From Saprospiraceae bacterium (GTDB lineage: Bacteria > Bacteroidota > Bacteroidia > Chitinophagales > Saprospiraceae), in contig JAHDFX010000035.1 in NCBI GenBank assembly GCA_020627965.1, positions 1-36,718 on the forward strand: 36,718 nt of DNA, given 5' to 3'. Positions within the stretch are counted from its first letter, which is position 1. Every line of letters begins with the position of its first letter. Below are positions 14,327-23,250 of the stretch, piece after piece. A program made the position numbers and the translations under genes. Below the pieces are notes generated by a model, which was not told the DNA's origin, made no database searches, and was given only the letters and a program-made list of their open reading frames with translations.

Positions 14327-17164
14327 TTACTCATTCCATGTTCCATTAGCTGCATTACATGGTGCCGTACACTCTATAAATGTAGCATTTACATTTATCA
14401 TTTCATTACATGCAGGATACGCTGGAATTATGCCATCCGGTGAAACACCTAGATTTCCATCATCTACTCCTGTGTAGCTTGCTGTAAACGTTTCCATTTG
14501 TCCATCTGTGTAGGTACCTGGGTCAATTGTTCCACTTGGTGTATAAGTAAAACTGCCATCAACTGCCGGCGTAATTTCTGTGGCACCAGACAAAGTAAAG
14601 GCTGCGTCAGCTAAGCAAATAACTGTAGTCGGTGCAAAAGTAATTTGTGGATAAGCACAAATATTTGAGATCGTTTCAGTCACGTTACCTGCTGCACCTG
14701 GGGCATTTGGTCCCTCAACTGTGATTGAATAACCTTCTCCATCATTATGGGTAAACATCAGATCAAAGCTTGTACCATTGTCTGTAAAGGCATCTCCTAC
14801 ATTTACACCATTTGCACCTGTTATTGCCTGCACAGTCCAGATTTCTCCAGCCGTAGTCCCATCTACTGTTACGACTTCATTAAAGGTTCCTATATTATCC
14901 AGTGTAACATTATTTCCGTCATTATTACAGGTACAAGGATCTGTAATAGATACCATATAATTTGCTGCAGCACAATCATAGTTTGCTGTAACTGGAAAAT
15001 CACAATTAGCAGACACCTGGCAAAGTGCATTGATAGATACATTATCTATATACAGATTTGCCGTATTGGGTCCTGTCTCTGTTGCCTCCATCAATAAGGT
15101 TACTGTTCCTGTTGGTACGCCAGCCGCAATAAGATCTATAGGTCCAATCGAACCTCCTGCATCAGCACAACTCAGGGACGAAACAGTTACCCCACCTATA
15201 ACAACATTAAAATCAATTGCAGCATTATTATCACAAGCTGTCAAATAATCATAAGTCAATTCTAATGAAGTACAACCTGCGGGGATAGTAATATCTTGAG
15301 TAATGGAGATATAAGATCCATCCCATCCGCCAAACCAAGCATCAGAGGTGCCATTCAATGTAGAATTAGAAACTCCAATCACTCCAAATGGATTTGGATT
15401 GGGTGTACCAACTGGCACTTCCTCCAACTCAGTCCAGGGAGCAATTCCATCCATAGTACCATTGGTTACAAGTTCACCAGAACCATTATCTACCAGACAA
15501 CAATTTGGCGCACCTGCCACTCCATTATAAGTAACCGTATAGTTAGCAGTACCACTCATACCTGCTGCAACCGGGAAAGCCGGATTAGCAACATCAGGTG
15601 TAATCGTAACAGCTCCTGCACAATCGGCAGTTGGTGCTACAGTGGGTTCGTTACAGGTATTTTCATCTGCTACAGTCACTAGGTCAGTGACTACTAGTTG
15701 TGCCGGATCAGGGTAAACATTAACCGTAATAGTTCCACCATTCAGGGTAGTTGCCAATGGTGTCGTACCACAATCTACATTTAAATACAACACAACTGCT
15801 TCTGGGGCACATCCTGCTGGATTCGTCAATGTAATCGGACTGCTTGCAGGCGTACCTCCATAACCTCCTGTTGTCCATGTATAAACTACATCTGATGTTT
15901 CATCCACAACTAAGCCTAAACCAGCCAGATCACCATCAGCAGGTAAATTATAAGTTCCAATCGCTGCACAAATATCTTCTGTTATATCTATAGGAGTTGG
16001 TACGCTAGCCGGACAAATTAATACACAGCCTGATCCCTGACAAAGGCTGGTCAACTGAGTAGGAGTAGGATCACTACACTGACTTGCTGTGGTGCCGAAT
16101 AACTGATTAGCCCAATAATTCTGTACTGCTGCCTGGTCTTCTGTAAACATGGACATACCTGCATCATTCGTATAATCCATAAAGTTTGCTGTAGGGGCAA
16201 AAGTTCCCGCTACACAGCCACTAGCCACACAACCAGTTGGTTCTCCACCTGTATCTGTACTGTGAGCTGGTGTATCCAAAACATCAAATGGTCCTGGCGG
16301 GTTCGTTTCTTGTGTACCACAGCCCCCTTGAAAGGTGTGATATAATCCCAGATAATGTCCAATTTCGTGTGTTAATGTTGCTCCCAGATTATAAACACCA
16401 TTATCATCCAGATTACATCCAGCAGGTCCATCTACCCCACCAAAAGCTTCAGCACATACGGTGACTCCATCTCCATTAGCCGCTCCAGGAATACCATCGG
16501 CTATACCTAGGCAGTTACCATTAGTAACAAATATATTAAGAATACCATTCCAACCTGGCGCACCACTCGCACCTGTACTAGTACCACCTTCAAAAGCTCC
16601 TATTGTGATTGGTGGATCGCAGGCAGGATCAAGCCCCTGTGCATTACCTACTGGCGGAATAGCCAGACAAAAAGTAATACACGTTCCTGTGGAAGCTACG
16701 CTATTTCCTGCACCATCCTGATAAGCAGCCGGGCAAATAGCTTCTTGGGCTGAACCTGTATTGTCTCCATAAGAAGCATTTAAAATATCCAGCTGGTCTT
16801 GTACTTCCGTAAGTAAACATTGCTCATCTCCGCAAGTCAGTACACCAGGACCAAAGTGAAATGCAACTGGTATAACTATACTATTTGTACCATCGCAGGG
16901 AATTTGCCCTGACCTGTTCTCTGAAGGAATTTCATTTGCAGCTCTATTAAAGGCTGCATACGCAGGGTCATTTGCTATGCGGTATTCTACCGCTGGCATA
17001 GTTCCACATCTTTCTCCATTTGCTACAGCAGAATTCGTAAAATCAGGAATCGTTCCACTACGTTGAGCTTGTAGTTCTTTTTTTGATTTATGCACTTTCT
17101 GTGCATCAGCTACATTCCCAAATCCACATAGGAATATAAAAACATAGAAAAGTATTTTTTCCAT
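14327..17164 (-). CDS. Secreted M43 (pappalysin/cytophagalysin) metalloprotease
   Basis: A 945-aa exported zinc protease. A signal peptide (1-21, ending VADAQ) is followed by a pro-region and an M43 catalytic domain (about 90-362). The zinc site HEIGHYLGLYH (266-276) is a complete HExxHxxGxxH motif, with E267 as catalytic acid and the Met-turn methionine M329 in NFMDYTND. The region before it (IVIPVAFHFG, 96-105, and GGVDGPAGCNLDDNGVYNLGATLTHE) matches family spacing. The C-terminal 580 residues are Cys/Thr/Gly-rich beta modules, including a jelly-roll-like domain at about 556-715. The protein ends in NGTWNE, with no recognisable T9SS type A or B CTD. It is monocistronic, with its own promoter and terminator. 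Confidence 0.9.
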   Translation of the reverse strand: MEKILFYVFIFLCGFGNVADAQKVHKSKKELQAQRSGTIPDFTNSAVANGERCGTMPAVEYRIANDPAYAAFNRAANEIPSENRSGQIPCDGTNSIVIPVAFHFGPGVLTCGDEQCLLTEVQDQLDILNASYGDNTGSAQEAICPAAYQDGAGNSVASTGTCITFCLAIPPVGNAQGLDPACDPPITIGAFEGGTSTGASGAPGWNGILNIFVTNGNCLGIADGIPGAANGDGVTVCAEAFGGVDGPAGCNLDDNGVYNLGATLTHEIGHYLGLYHTFQGGCGTQETNPPGPFDVLDTPAHSTDTGGEPTGCVASGCVAGTFAPTANFMDYTNDAGMSMFTEDQAAVQNYWANQLFGTTASQCSDPTPTQLTSLCQGSGCVLICPASVPTPIDITEDICAAIGTYNLPADGDLAGLGLVVDETSDVVYTWTTGGYGGTPASSPITLTNPAGCAPEAVVLYLNVDCGTTPLATTLNGGTITVNVYPDPAQLVVTDLVTVADENTCNEPTVAPTADCAGAVTITPDVANPAFPVAAGMSGTANYTVTYNGVAGAPNCCLVDNGSGELVTNGTMDGIAPWTELEEVPVGTPNPNPFGVIGVSNSTLNGTSDAWFGGWDGSYISITQDITIPAGCTSLELTYDYLTACDNNAAIDFNVVIGGVTVSSLSCADAGGSIGPIDLIAAGVPTGTVTLLMEATETGPNTANLYIDNVSINALCQVSANCDFPVTANYDCAAANYMVSITDPCTCNNDGNNVTLDNIGTFNEVVTVDGTTAGEIWTVQAITGANGVNVGDAFTDNGTSFDLMFTHNDGEGYSITVEGPNAPGAAGNVTETISNICAYPQITFAPTTVICLADAAFTLSGATEITPAVDGSFTYTPSGTIDPGTYTDGQMETFTASYTGVDDGNLGVSPDGIIPAYPACNEMINVNATFIECTAPCNAANGTWNE

Positions 17165-17609
17165 AGTCAGTTTGTATTTACTTGTTTGTTTGTTTTAATC
17201 ATTCAAGGAATGCAAAAGCATTTGAGCAGCTACAATCAGCAAACTTGTAACTGGCATTTCACATTATTGTGAATAATTATTTAAAATGTTTTTTGGTAAA
17301 TAATAAGTGAGGCGAAAGTTTACTCAACTCGCCGCAAACATAGTTATTTTATTTTAAAAAACATCAAATCGTGACATATTAACACATTAAGATAATACTT
17401 AGACAACACTTGAAACATATTTAAAAAACAGAAAAACCAACAAGCGTTTAACATCCAAATCTTTACATTTGTGACATTTGATTAATATTTAAACCCTGTA
17501 TCAAAAAGGAATTGATTTATGGAATTTTTTATCTTTTATTGTCTATAAAATGAGGTCTTTCGACAATTTATTTCTATAATTGATACAAATGAAAAAGCAA
17601 TAATAGCAA
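17165..17609. other. Divergent intergenic region between protease and recQ
   Basis: This 445-bp AT-rich gap holds the minus-strand promoter of the M43 gene (17335-17368). On the plus strand TACATTTG (17464-17471) is a possible -7 box for recQ, but it is 139 bp upstream and lacks a clear -33 partner. No small ORF or strong hairpin was seen. Confidence 0.5.
17335..17368 (-). promoter_or_regulatory. Promoter of the M43 protease gene
   Basis: On the minus strand: TTTG (17368-17365), 22-bp spacer, TATGTTTG (17342-17335), fitting the Bacteroidota promoter pattern. The expected start near 17328 gives a leader of about 160 nt before the ATG at 17164. Confidence 0.5.
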
Positions 17610-19817
17610 ATGACAAAAGATATACATATACCTCTGGAAGATACACTTCAAAAACACTTTGGTTACGCTTCTTTTCGGCCTTTACAAAAAGAGATCATTG
17701 AGCATATTATTGCTGGAAATGATGCTGTTGTACTTATGCCTACAGGTGGGGGGAAGTCTATGTGTTATCAATTGCCAGCCTTGGTTTTAGATGGTCTTAC
17801 TTTGGTCGTATCTCCATTGATCGCCCTAATGAAAGACCAGGTTGAAGCCTTGCGTTCCAATGGTATTCAAGCTGCTTATCTTAACTCTTCTCTAAGCAGT
17901 GTAGAAGAAGCTGAGATTAATAATGATCTGCAAAATGGACTGATTAAACTACTGTATGTCTCTCCTGAAAGGCTATTTTCAGGTAGTTTTTTATCCTATT
18001 TGGGTACACTCAATTTGAAATTGATCGCTATTGATGAAGCACATTGTATAAGTAGTTGGGGGCATCATTTCAGGCCAGAGTACAGCAAGTTAGCTATTGT
18101 AAAAAAGCAATTTCCCGCAATTCCTTCAGTTGCTCTCACAGCAACTGCTGATAAAGCCGTTCGTTCCGATATTGGAGAATTATTGGGTTTGCACCAACCT
18201 AAATATTTCATTTCTTCTTTTGATCGTCCGAATTTGTCTTTGGCTGTTCTCCCTGGCAGAAAAAAATGGGAACAAATAGCTCAAATCGCTAATCGTCATC
18301 AAGATGAATGTGGCATTATATATTGTAGTAGTCGAAAAGGTACTGAAACCATTGCTGCCAAATTACAGAACGCTGGTTTTTCTGCCAATTTTTATCATGC
18401 AGGACTCAAGCCTGATGTACGTGATGCTGTTCAGAATGAGTTTATTGAAGGTACTACTAATATTATTTGTGCTACAGTAGCCTTCGGTATGGGTATTGAT
18501 AAATCTAATGTACGTTTTGTAATTCACCATAATTTGCCTAAGAATCTGGAAGGCTATTATCAGGAAATTGGGCGTGCTGGGCGAGATGGGCAGCCTGCCG
18601 AAACGATATTATTTTACAGCTATGCCGATGTGCAAACACAATTAAACTTTATTGAAGATATTGATAATGAACAATATCGACAAATCCAACTGGCAAAGCT
18701 TGACAGAATTAAGGAATACGCAGAGGCACAGGTATGCAGGCGAAAAATTCTACTCAGTTATTTCAGTGAAACGCCTCCAGACAAGGATTGTGGAAATTGT
18801 GATGTTTGCAAAAATCCGCCTAAGTATTTTGATGGTACAAAGCTTGCTCAGATGGCGCTTTCTGCTATTTACAGAAGTAAAGAAAAAGTCGGTATCACTA
18901 CGCTTGTTGATATACTTAAAGGCGCTTACTCCCAATCAGTCAGGGAGCATGGCTACGATCAGATAAAAACCTTTGGTGTGGGGCGTGAAACGACTAATTT
19001 TGCCTGGGTTTTATATATTCAGCAATTTATTCAACAGGGTGTTCTCGAGCTTGACTATAAGGATAGCTACAGACTTAAATTAACCTCGATCAGTCAGGAT
19101 ATTTTATTCAACAACAAATCGGTACGCCTGGTCAATTATGATACGATCAAAGAACGTCAGGCAGAACAGAAGAAGGTAAAAATCAAGCCTGTTAAAATTG
19201 CATTGGAATATGATGATGCGCTCTTTGCTGCATTACGTGGTTTAAGAAATGATATTGCCAGCAAAATAGGTAAACCATCTTATGTCGTCTTTAGCAATGC
19301 CAGTCTGGAAGACATGTCAGCTCGCATGCCAGCTACTATTCAGGAGTTTATGCAAGTCAATGGGGTCGGGCAACATAAAACCCGCCAATACGCTGAAGCT
19401 TTCATTCGATGTATCGATGATTTTACAGGAAGAAACCCCATGCCACTAGATGTTTTGAACTTTGAAGAAAAGTCTCAAAAAACAGTCAAAAAGGCGAAAC
19501 CTAAATCGACGAAAACGCCAACTCATCTGATCACCTGGAAACTATATGAGGAAGGTTATGATCCGGAAGACATATCCCTTCAACGCCAATTAGCCCCTAC
19601 TACTGTTTATACACATTTAGCCCGACTCTTAACAGAGGGATATGAGGTAGATATTTTCAAATTAGTGAGTGAAGAAGAGCTGGAAAGTGTAAAGAAAGCT
19701 GTCAAAGAGTTGGGTAGAATGGACATGTTAAAACCCTATTATGATTACCTTGAAGAACAAATTAATTATGGGAAACTGAGAGTAGCACTGGCTCATATAT
19801 GGGAAACTTCAGGCTAA
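17610..19817 (+). CDS. recQ: ATP-dependent DNA helicase RecQ
   Basis: A 735-aa 3'-5' DNA helicase for recombination and fork repair. Visible: motif 0 (FRPLQKEII, 22-30), Walker A MPTGGGKSMCYQ (43-54, K49), DEAH box IDEAH (141-145), motif III ALTATA (175-180), motif V/VI GMGIDKSNVRFVIH and QEIGRAGRDG (318-327), the zinc site C376, C394, C397, C400, the RQC winged helix (about 405-510), an HRDC domain (about 533-605) and a C-terminal HTH_40-type domain (about 635-735). Odd point: the aromatic-rich loop reads WGHHFRPEY where RecQ proteins normally have WGHDFRPEY. The gene overlaps the convergent downstream gene by 4 bp. Confidence 0.97.
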   Translation: MTKDIHIPLEDTLQKHFGYASFRPLQKEIIEHIIAGNDAVVLMPTGGGKSMCYQLPALVLDGLTLVVSPLIALMKDQVEALRSNGIQAAYLNSSLSSVEEAEINNDLQNGLIKLLYVSPERLFSGSFLSYLGTLNLKLIAIDEAHCISSWGHHFRPEYSKLAIVKKQFPAIPSVALTATADKAVRSDIGELLGLHQPKYFISSFDRPNLSLAVLPGRKKWEQIAQIANRHQDECGIIYCSSRKGTETIAAKLQNAGFSANFYHAGLKPDVRDAVQNEFIEGTTNIICATVAFGMGIDKSNVRFVIHHNLPKNLEGYYQEIGRAGRDGQPAETILFYSYADVQTQLNFIEDIDNEQYRQIQLAKLDRIKEYAEAQVCRRKILLSYFSETPPDKDCGNCDVCKNPPKYFDGTKLAQMALSAIYRSKEKVGITTLVDILKGAYSQSVREHGYDQIKTFGVGRETTNFAWVLYIQQFIQQGVLELDYKDSYRLKLTSISQDILFNNKSVRLVNYDTIKERQAEQKKVKIKPVKIALEYDDALFAALRGLRNDIASKIGKPSYVVFSNASLEDMSARMPATIQEFMQVNGVGQHKTRQYAEAFIRCIDDFTGRNPMPLDVLNFEEKSQKTVKKAKPKSTKTPTHLITWKLYEEGYDPEDISLQRQLAPTTVYTHLARLLTEGYEVDIFKLVSEEELESVKKAVKELGRMDMLKPYYDYLEEQINYGKLRVALAHIWETSG

Positions 19818-20239
19818 TATTCGCTATTGATTCGCTGTATCAGCATAGTCATCATTCTTTTGTCTAGTTCTGTAGCTCTTTCTGCATAAGCATTGTATTC
19901 TTCTATTGTAAAAAGCCCTACAACCAAACCTTTAATCAGGCTTCTTAATCGCTTATCTTTTTGTATTGTATACTCAACATATTCAGTTTTCTTGTCTTTT
20001 GAGAACGTAGCAAAAGGTACTTTATATTTTTGAATATGGTTTTCAAATACTATAATTAATAGATGATGTTGAAATTTCAAAATGGGGCGAAGCGTTTGAT
20101 TTTGAAACTGTTCGTCAAAAGATGTTTGGTCACTGACCAAAGCTTTATCGATTTTGGATCGAATACCCAATAATTGCTCTGTTCTCATTCTATGCAAGTA
20201 AACAGCACGAATCAATAACTGTTCAAATAATTGAAGCAA
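19814..20239 (-). CDS. Conserved-looking hypothetical protein
   Basis: A 141-aa protein if started at TTG 20239, directly after an in-frame stop; an ATG at 20188 would give 124 aa (MRTEQLLGIRSK). I do not recognise the family. It looks largely helical, rich in Gln, Arg and Lys, with no signal peptide or clear transmembrane helix; the most hydrophobic piece is KFQHHLLIIVFENHI. Its 3' end overlaps the recQ stop codon by 4 bp in tail-to-tail orientation. The frame is open across its full length with plausible composition, but the start and even expression are uncertain. Confidence 0.6.
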   Translation of the reverse strand: MLQLFEQLLIRAVYLHRMRTEQLLGIRSKIDKALVSDQTSFDEQFQNQTLRPILKFQHHLLIIVFENHIQKYKVPFATFSKDKKTEYVEYTIQKDKRLRSLIKGLVVGLFTIEEYNAYAERATELDKRMMTMLIQRINSEY

Positions 20240-20288
20240 CTATTTTGCGACCATTAAAAGGATTAGGTGAATTGGAATAAGGAATGAC

Positions 20289-20317
20289 AAAAAAAGAGCG
20301 TCCCAAATGGAACGCTC
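20289..20317 (-). terminator. Rho-independent terminator of the type A cargo gene
   Basis: On the minus strand a 9-bp stem (GAGCGTTCC pairing with GGGACGCTC, one G-U pair, ATTT loop) is followed by seven T residues. It lies 29 bp past the stop codon of the T9SS cargo gene at 20346. Confidence 0.88.
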
Positions 20318-20345
20318 CAGATATTTTATCTATTACTTACAACTT

Positions 20346-21587
20346 CTATTGCTTCACAAATCTTACGACTTCTGTTCTCCAATCTTCTCCCTGAACATAC
20401 AGGTAATAGGTTCCCATACTCAGGTTGGCTGATTCTACATCAAGTATATTTACTCCCTCATTTACATCAACAGAACGCTGAGATACTACACGACTCAATA
20501 CGTCCGTGACCACCATCTGAACATCTGACTCGTAAGTACTTGCTGTAAAACGTATTTTAGCATTTCCTCCTTTAACCGGATTTGGATAAACATTAGAAAC
20601 ACTTACATCATTTGCACAAGAAGCACTAATGGTCAATGCTTCTGAGTATTCAAAGTAACCGCCAAAATCAACCATTTTCAGACGATAGTAGTTGTTCGGT
20701 TGAATTTGTCTGTCTGTGTATTCATAAGAAGCACCAGAAACTGAACTTCCTATACCATTGATAATGCCAAGAGTTTCATAATTAACACCATCGTTACTTT
20801 TTTGCACTTCAAAATGAGAAAAATTTGTTTCTGTTAATGTTGACCAGTTCAGTTCTGCTTCACAATTTCGTTCGCTGGTATTAAATTCAACCAATTCTAT
20901 CGGTAACGGCTGTATGCAAGAACTAAAAGAACAAACAGTGTAAGAACCTCCATCTGTATCGCTCACATCAGTGAAAATAATTTCGAGTTCATCAACTCTA
21001 CCAGGAAAGCAAATGTCAATTACACCACGAAGCGAATTGTTTATATTTAATATAGGAGGGTTACACTGAGAAGTAAAGACATTATTTCCATCATAAACAG
21101 GGCATAATACCTCTATCCCGTCATAAGGAAAAGAAAAATCATCTGTTGTCAAGGTGTAAATAACGCCTTCTAGAGAACCGTTTATAGTTACTTGATCATT
21201 TCTGTCTAAATCTACAAAACGGAAACAAAAATCATCAACTGGCCCGCCAAACGAATATGTTGTTGTCATACTTCCATCAGCTCCATTAGCAATATCAAGG
21301 AAGCCTAGCTTTGGTCCGATGCAGCCAGCAAGGTGTTCATCATTAATTTGATTTTCATCTACCGATGCACCTCCCGCAAAAGTAGTACTCATTGTAATTG
21401 CCTGTCCATCAACAGTTAGAACTGCTGCATTTACAACATTTGTTGCATCATCTGGTGTATCATCTAAAGAAGCAAAGTCTGCGATTTCTTCTCCAAATTG
21501 ACAATCCGGATTTATTTGTGCTAACAATGTCATAGGCGTTAATGCCAAAGCGAGAAAAAGTGGAAAAAGTTTGTAATTTTTTTTCAT
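20346..21587 (-). CDS. Secreted protein with T9SS type A sorting domain
   Basis: A 413-aa secreted protein. A signal peptide (1-24, ending LLAQ) precedes a beta-rich N-terminal domain of unknown function (25-225) with several Cys, then a fibronectin-III-like module common in Bacteroidota secreted proteins (about 228-320, PLPIELVEFNTS, ETNFSHFEVQKSNDG, YYRLKMVDFGG) and a type A C-terminal sorting domain (about 328-413: VSNVYPNPVKGG, then GTYYLYV and the Lys-containing end VVRFVKQ). Type A CTDs direct export through the type IX secretion pore and surface anchoring. The N-terminal domain, with GSMTTTYSFGGPVDDFCFRFVDLD, may be a carbohydrate- or matrix-binding beta sandwich; this is a guess. It has its own terminator. 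Confidence 0.9.
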   Translation of the reverse strand: MKKNYKLFPLFLALALTPMTLLAQINPDCQFGEEIADFASLDDTPDDATNVVNAAVLTVDGQAITMSTTFAGGASVDENQINDEHLAGCIGPKLGFLDIANGADGSMTTTYSFGGPVDDFCFRFVDLDRNDQVTINGSLEGVIYTLTTDDFSFPYDGIEVLCPVYDGNNVFTSQCNPPILNINNSLRGVIDICFPGRVDELEIIFTDVSDTDGGSYTVCSFSSCIQPLPIELVEFNTSERNCEAELNWSTLTETNFSHFEVQKSNDGVNYETLGIINGIGSSVSGASYEYTDRQIQPNNYYRLKMVDFGGYFEYSEALTISASCANDVSVSNVYPNPVKGGNAKIRFTASTYESDVQMVVTDVLSRVVSQRSVDVNEGVNILDVESANLSMGTYYLYVQGEDWRTEVVRFVKQ

Positions 21588-22079
21588 GGCTTTTGATTTA
21601 TAGTTTAGATAATTAGGTAAAAGGTCTGCATGTCATAGGCTTATTAGCCTGAAGTATCTCCCATTCTAGCTTTCGTTCTTTGGATTAACATATATAAAGT
21701 AAATGTAATAAAAAATTATTATAAAATCGTATTTTATATGTATAAAATACAACATTTGTTTTACGGATGGGTAAGTCCTGGTTTTTTCAACTCAAAGCAA
21801 CTAAATACATAATAATCCTTTCACTATTCTTTCAAACAACTTATTATTGATACTTATAATACCAAGATGTCTAAAAGTAATCCAAAGTTGCACTCATATA
21901 ACAAATTTTTTACTTGTGATTTTTAAAAATCTAATAATCAATGCCTTAGTATAAAAAATATTTTTTTCAAGTCTTCAAACAAAGACAGTGTGACGGAGTA
22001 AAAAGCTTCTTTTTCTACAAAAAAATCTTATCTTAATGTAAATTAAGTACACTGTGTAAAAAGTATAAAATATCTAGCC
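21588..22079. other. Divergent AT-rich intergenic region
   Basis: This 492-bp gap separates the type A cargo gene (minus) from the M50-TPR gene (plus). It holds a 22-bp palindrome (21729-21750) and a small hairpin AGGC/GCCT (21637-21650). I found no TAnnTTTG box on either strand and no small ORF. Confidence 0.5.
21729..21750. promoter_or_regulatory. 22-bp palindrome, possible operator
   Basis: GTATTTTATA (21729-21738) and its exact complement (21741-21750) flank a 2-bp centre. A second palindrome, ATAAAAT/ATTTTAT (21721-21737), overlaps it. Two-fold symmetry between divergent genes suggests a dimeric regulator site, though such AT-only symmetry can arise by chance. Confidence 0.35.
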
Positions 22080-23249
22080 TTGAGTCAAATTATAGTGATT
22101 ACCCTGAGCGTTCTTGTATTATTACTCATTCGTCCCATTACAATATTAATTCATGAAATGGGGCATAGTATACCTGCTTTACTATTTACAAAGAAAAAAG
22201 TATCTGCTTATATTGGGTCTTATGGCGAGCAGGATTATAATGTCAGGCTCAATGCCGGGCGGCTCAGTATATATTTAAAAACGAATCCTTTTTATTGGGA
22301 CAGAGGGCTTTGCTCGCATGGAGAAGTTCCTAGTGTAGACAAGCACATTATTGTTGTTCTTGGCGGGCCAATGGCTTCATTGATTATGCTTATTATCTGT
22401 GCTGTTACTATGATGTCAGGTTCAGTATCTGAGTGGGTTCGTTTTGTTTCGGCTTTTTTTATGTTTTCCTTTATTTTCGACTTTTATCTCAATATTATTC
22501 CAGATAACCGTGTTATTTCTATGGCAGATGGCTCCGTAACTTATAATGATGGAAAACAACTCAGGCAACTAATACAAATAAGACCAGTATATGAAGAGAT
22601 CAAACAGGGCGAAGCGCTTATTAAAGCCGAAAAGCATCAGGAAGCCCGCAACTTATTTACAAAATTGATCGAATCTGGTCATAAAAGTGAAGTCGTGTAC
22701 CGTTTTGCTATATATCTCGCCCAATTCCAAAACGATCATATTGCTGTTGCCGACTTATTTGCAGAACTCAGGCAAATAGGCAATCTTGATGATAATGATT
22801 ATATAAATATAGCTCATCAACATACATTGAGAAATGACTATGCTGTGGCAATAGAGTTTCTCAATAAAGCCGTTCAGATCAACCCTGAGAATCCTTTGAT
22901 CTACAATAACAGAGGGTATATTTACAACTTAATGGGAAACTATCAAAGAGCTATTGTCAACTCAGATATAGCCATTAAAATGGTGTCGGATTTTGCCTAT
23001 CCGTATAATAACAGAGGTTTCGCAAAGATCAAACTTGGTCAGGTAGAAGAGGGATTAAGGGACATAAAAAAATCTATAGAATTAGACACCAAAAATGCAT
23101 ACGCACATCGCAATCTTGGCATTTATCATTTCGATAAAGGGGAATTCAATAAAGCATTAGCAGCTTTTGAAAAAGCCTGGGAATTGGATAAAGAAACGCA
23201 CTTACTTGAACAATACCTGAAAGAAACCAGCAGCAAGATCAATACATGA
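22080..23249 (+). CDS. M50-type membrane metalloprotease fused to TPR repeats
   Basis: A 389-aa fusion. The N-terminal membrane part (1-145) has the M50/site-2-protease zinc motif ILIHEMGHS (22-30; H25, E26, H29) in the first helix, a GGPMAS segment (95-100) and a third-ligand motif NIIPD (138-142) at the end of the last helix, as in intramembrane proteases. The C-terminal part (about 170-385) is tetratricopeptide-like, with clear repeats around NPENPLIYNNRGYIYNLMG, FAYPYNNRGFAKIKLG and NAYAHRNLGIYHFDKGEF. No ATG precedes the catalytic motif, so the start must be TTG 22080 or GTG 22095. S2P-like enzymes cleave membrane-bound regulators; the target here is unknown. It converges on pfkA with a 1-bp gap. 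Confidence 0.85.
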   Translation: MSQIIVITLSVLVLLLIRPITILIHEMGHSIPALLFTKKKVSAYIGSYGEQDYNVRLNAGRLSIYLKTNPFYWDRGLCSHGEVPSVDKHIIVVLGGPMASLIMLIICAVTMMSGSVSEWVRFVSAFFMFSFIFDFYLNIIPDNRVISMADGSVTYNDGKQLRQLIQIRPVYEEIKQGEALIKAEKHQEARNLFTKLIESGHKSEVVYRFAIYLAQFQNDHIAVADLFAELRQIGNLDDNDYINIAHQHTLRNDYAVAIEFLNKAVQINPENPLIYNNRGYIYNLMGNYQRAIVNSDIAIKMVSDFAYPYNNRGFAKIKLGQVEEGLRDIKKSIELDTKNAYAHRNLGIYHFDKGEFNKALAAFEKAWELDKETHLLEQYLKETSSKINT

Positions 23250-23250
23250 T

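Noticed and set aside
14747-15682. Plus-strand open frames of up to 128 codons
   Set aside because: They are antisense to the Thr/Gly-rich tail of the M43 protease and give Cys/Ile/Tyr-rich nonsense products.
17464-17471. TACATTTG as the recQ promoter
   Set aside because: It matches the -7 pattern but is 139 bp from the ATG with no -33 partner in an AT-rich stretch where such matches occur by chance; noted only in the gap entry.
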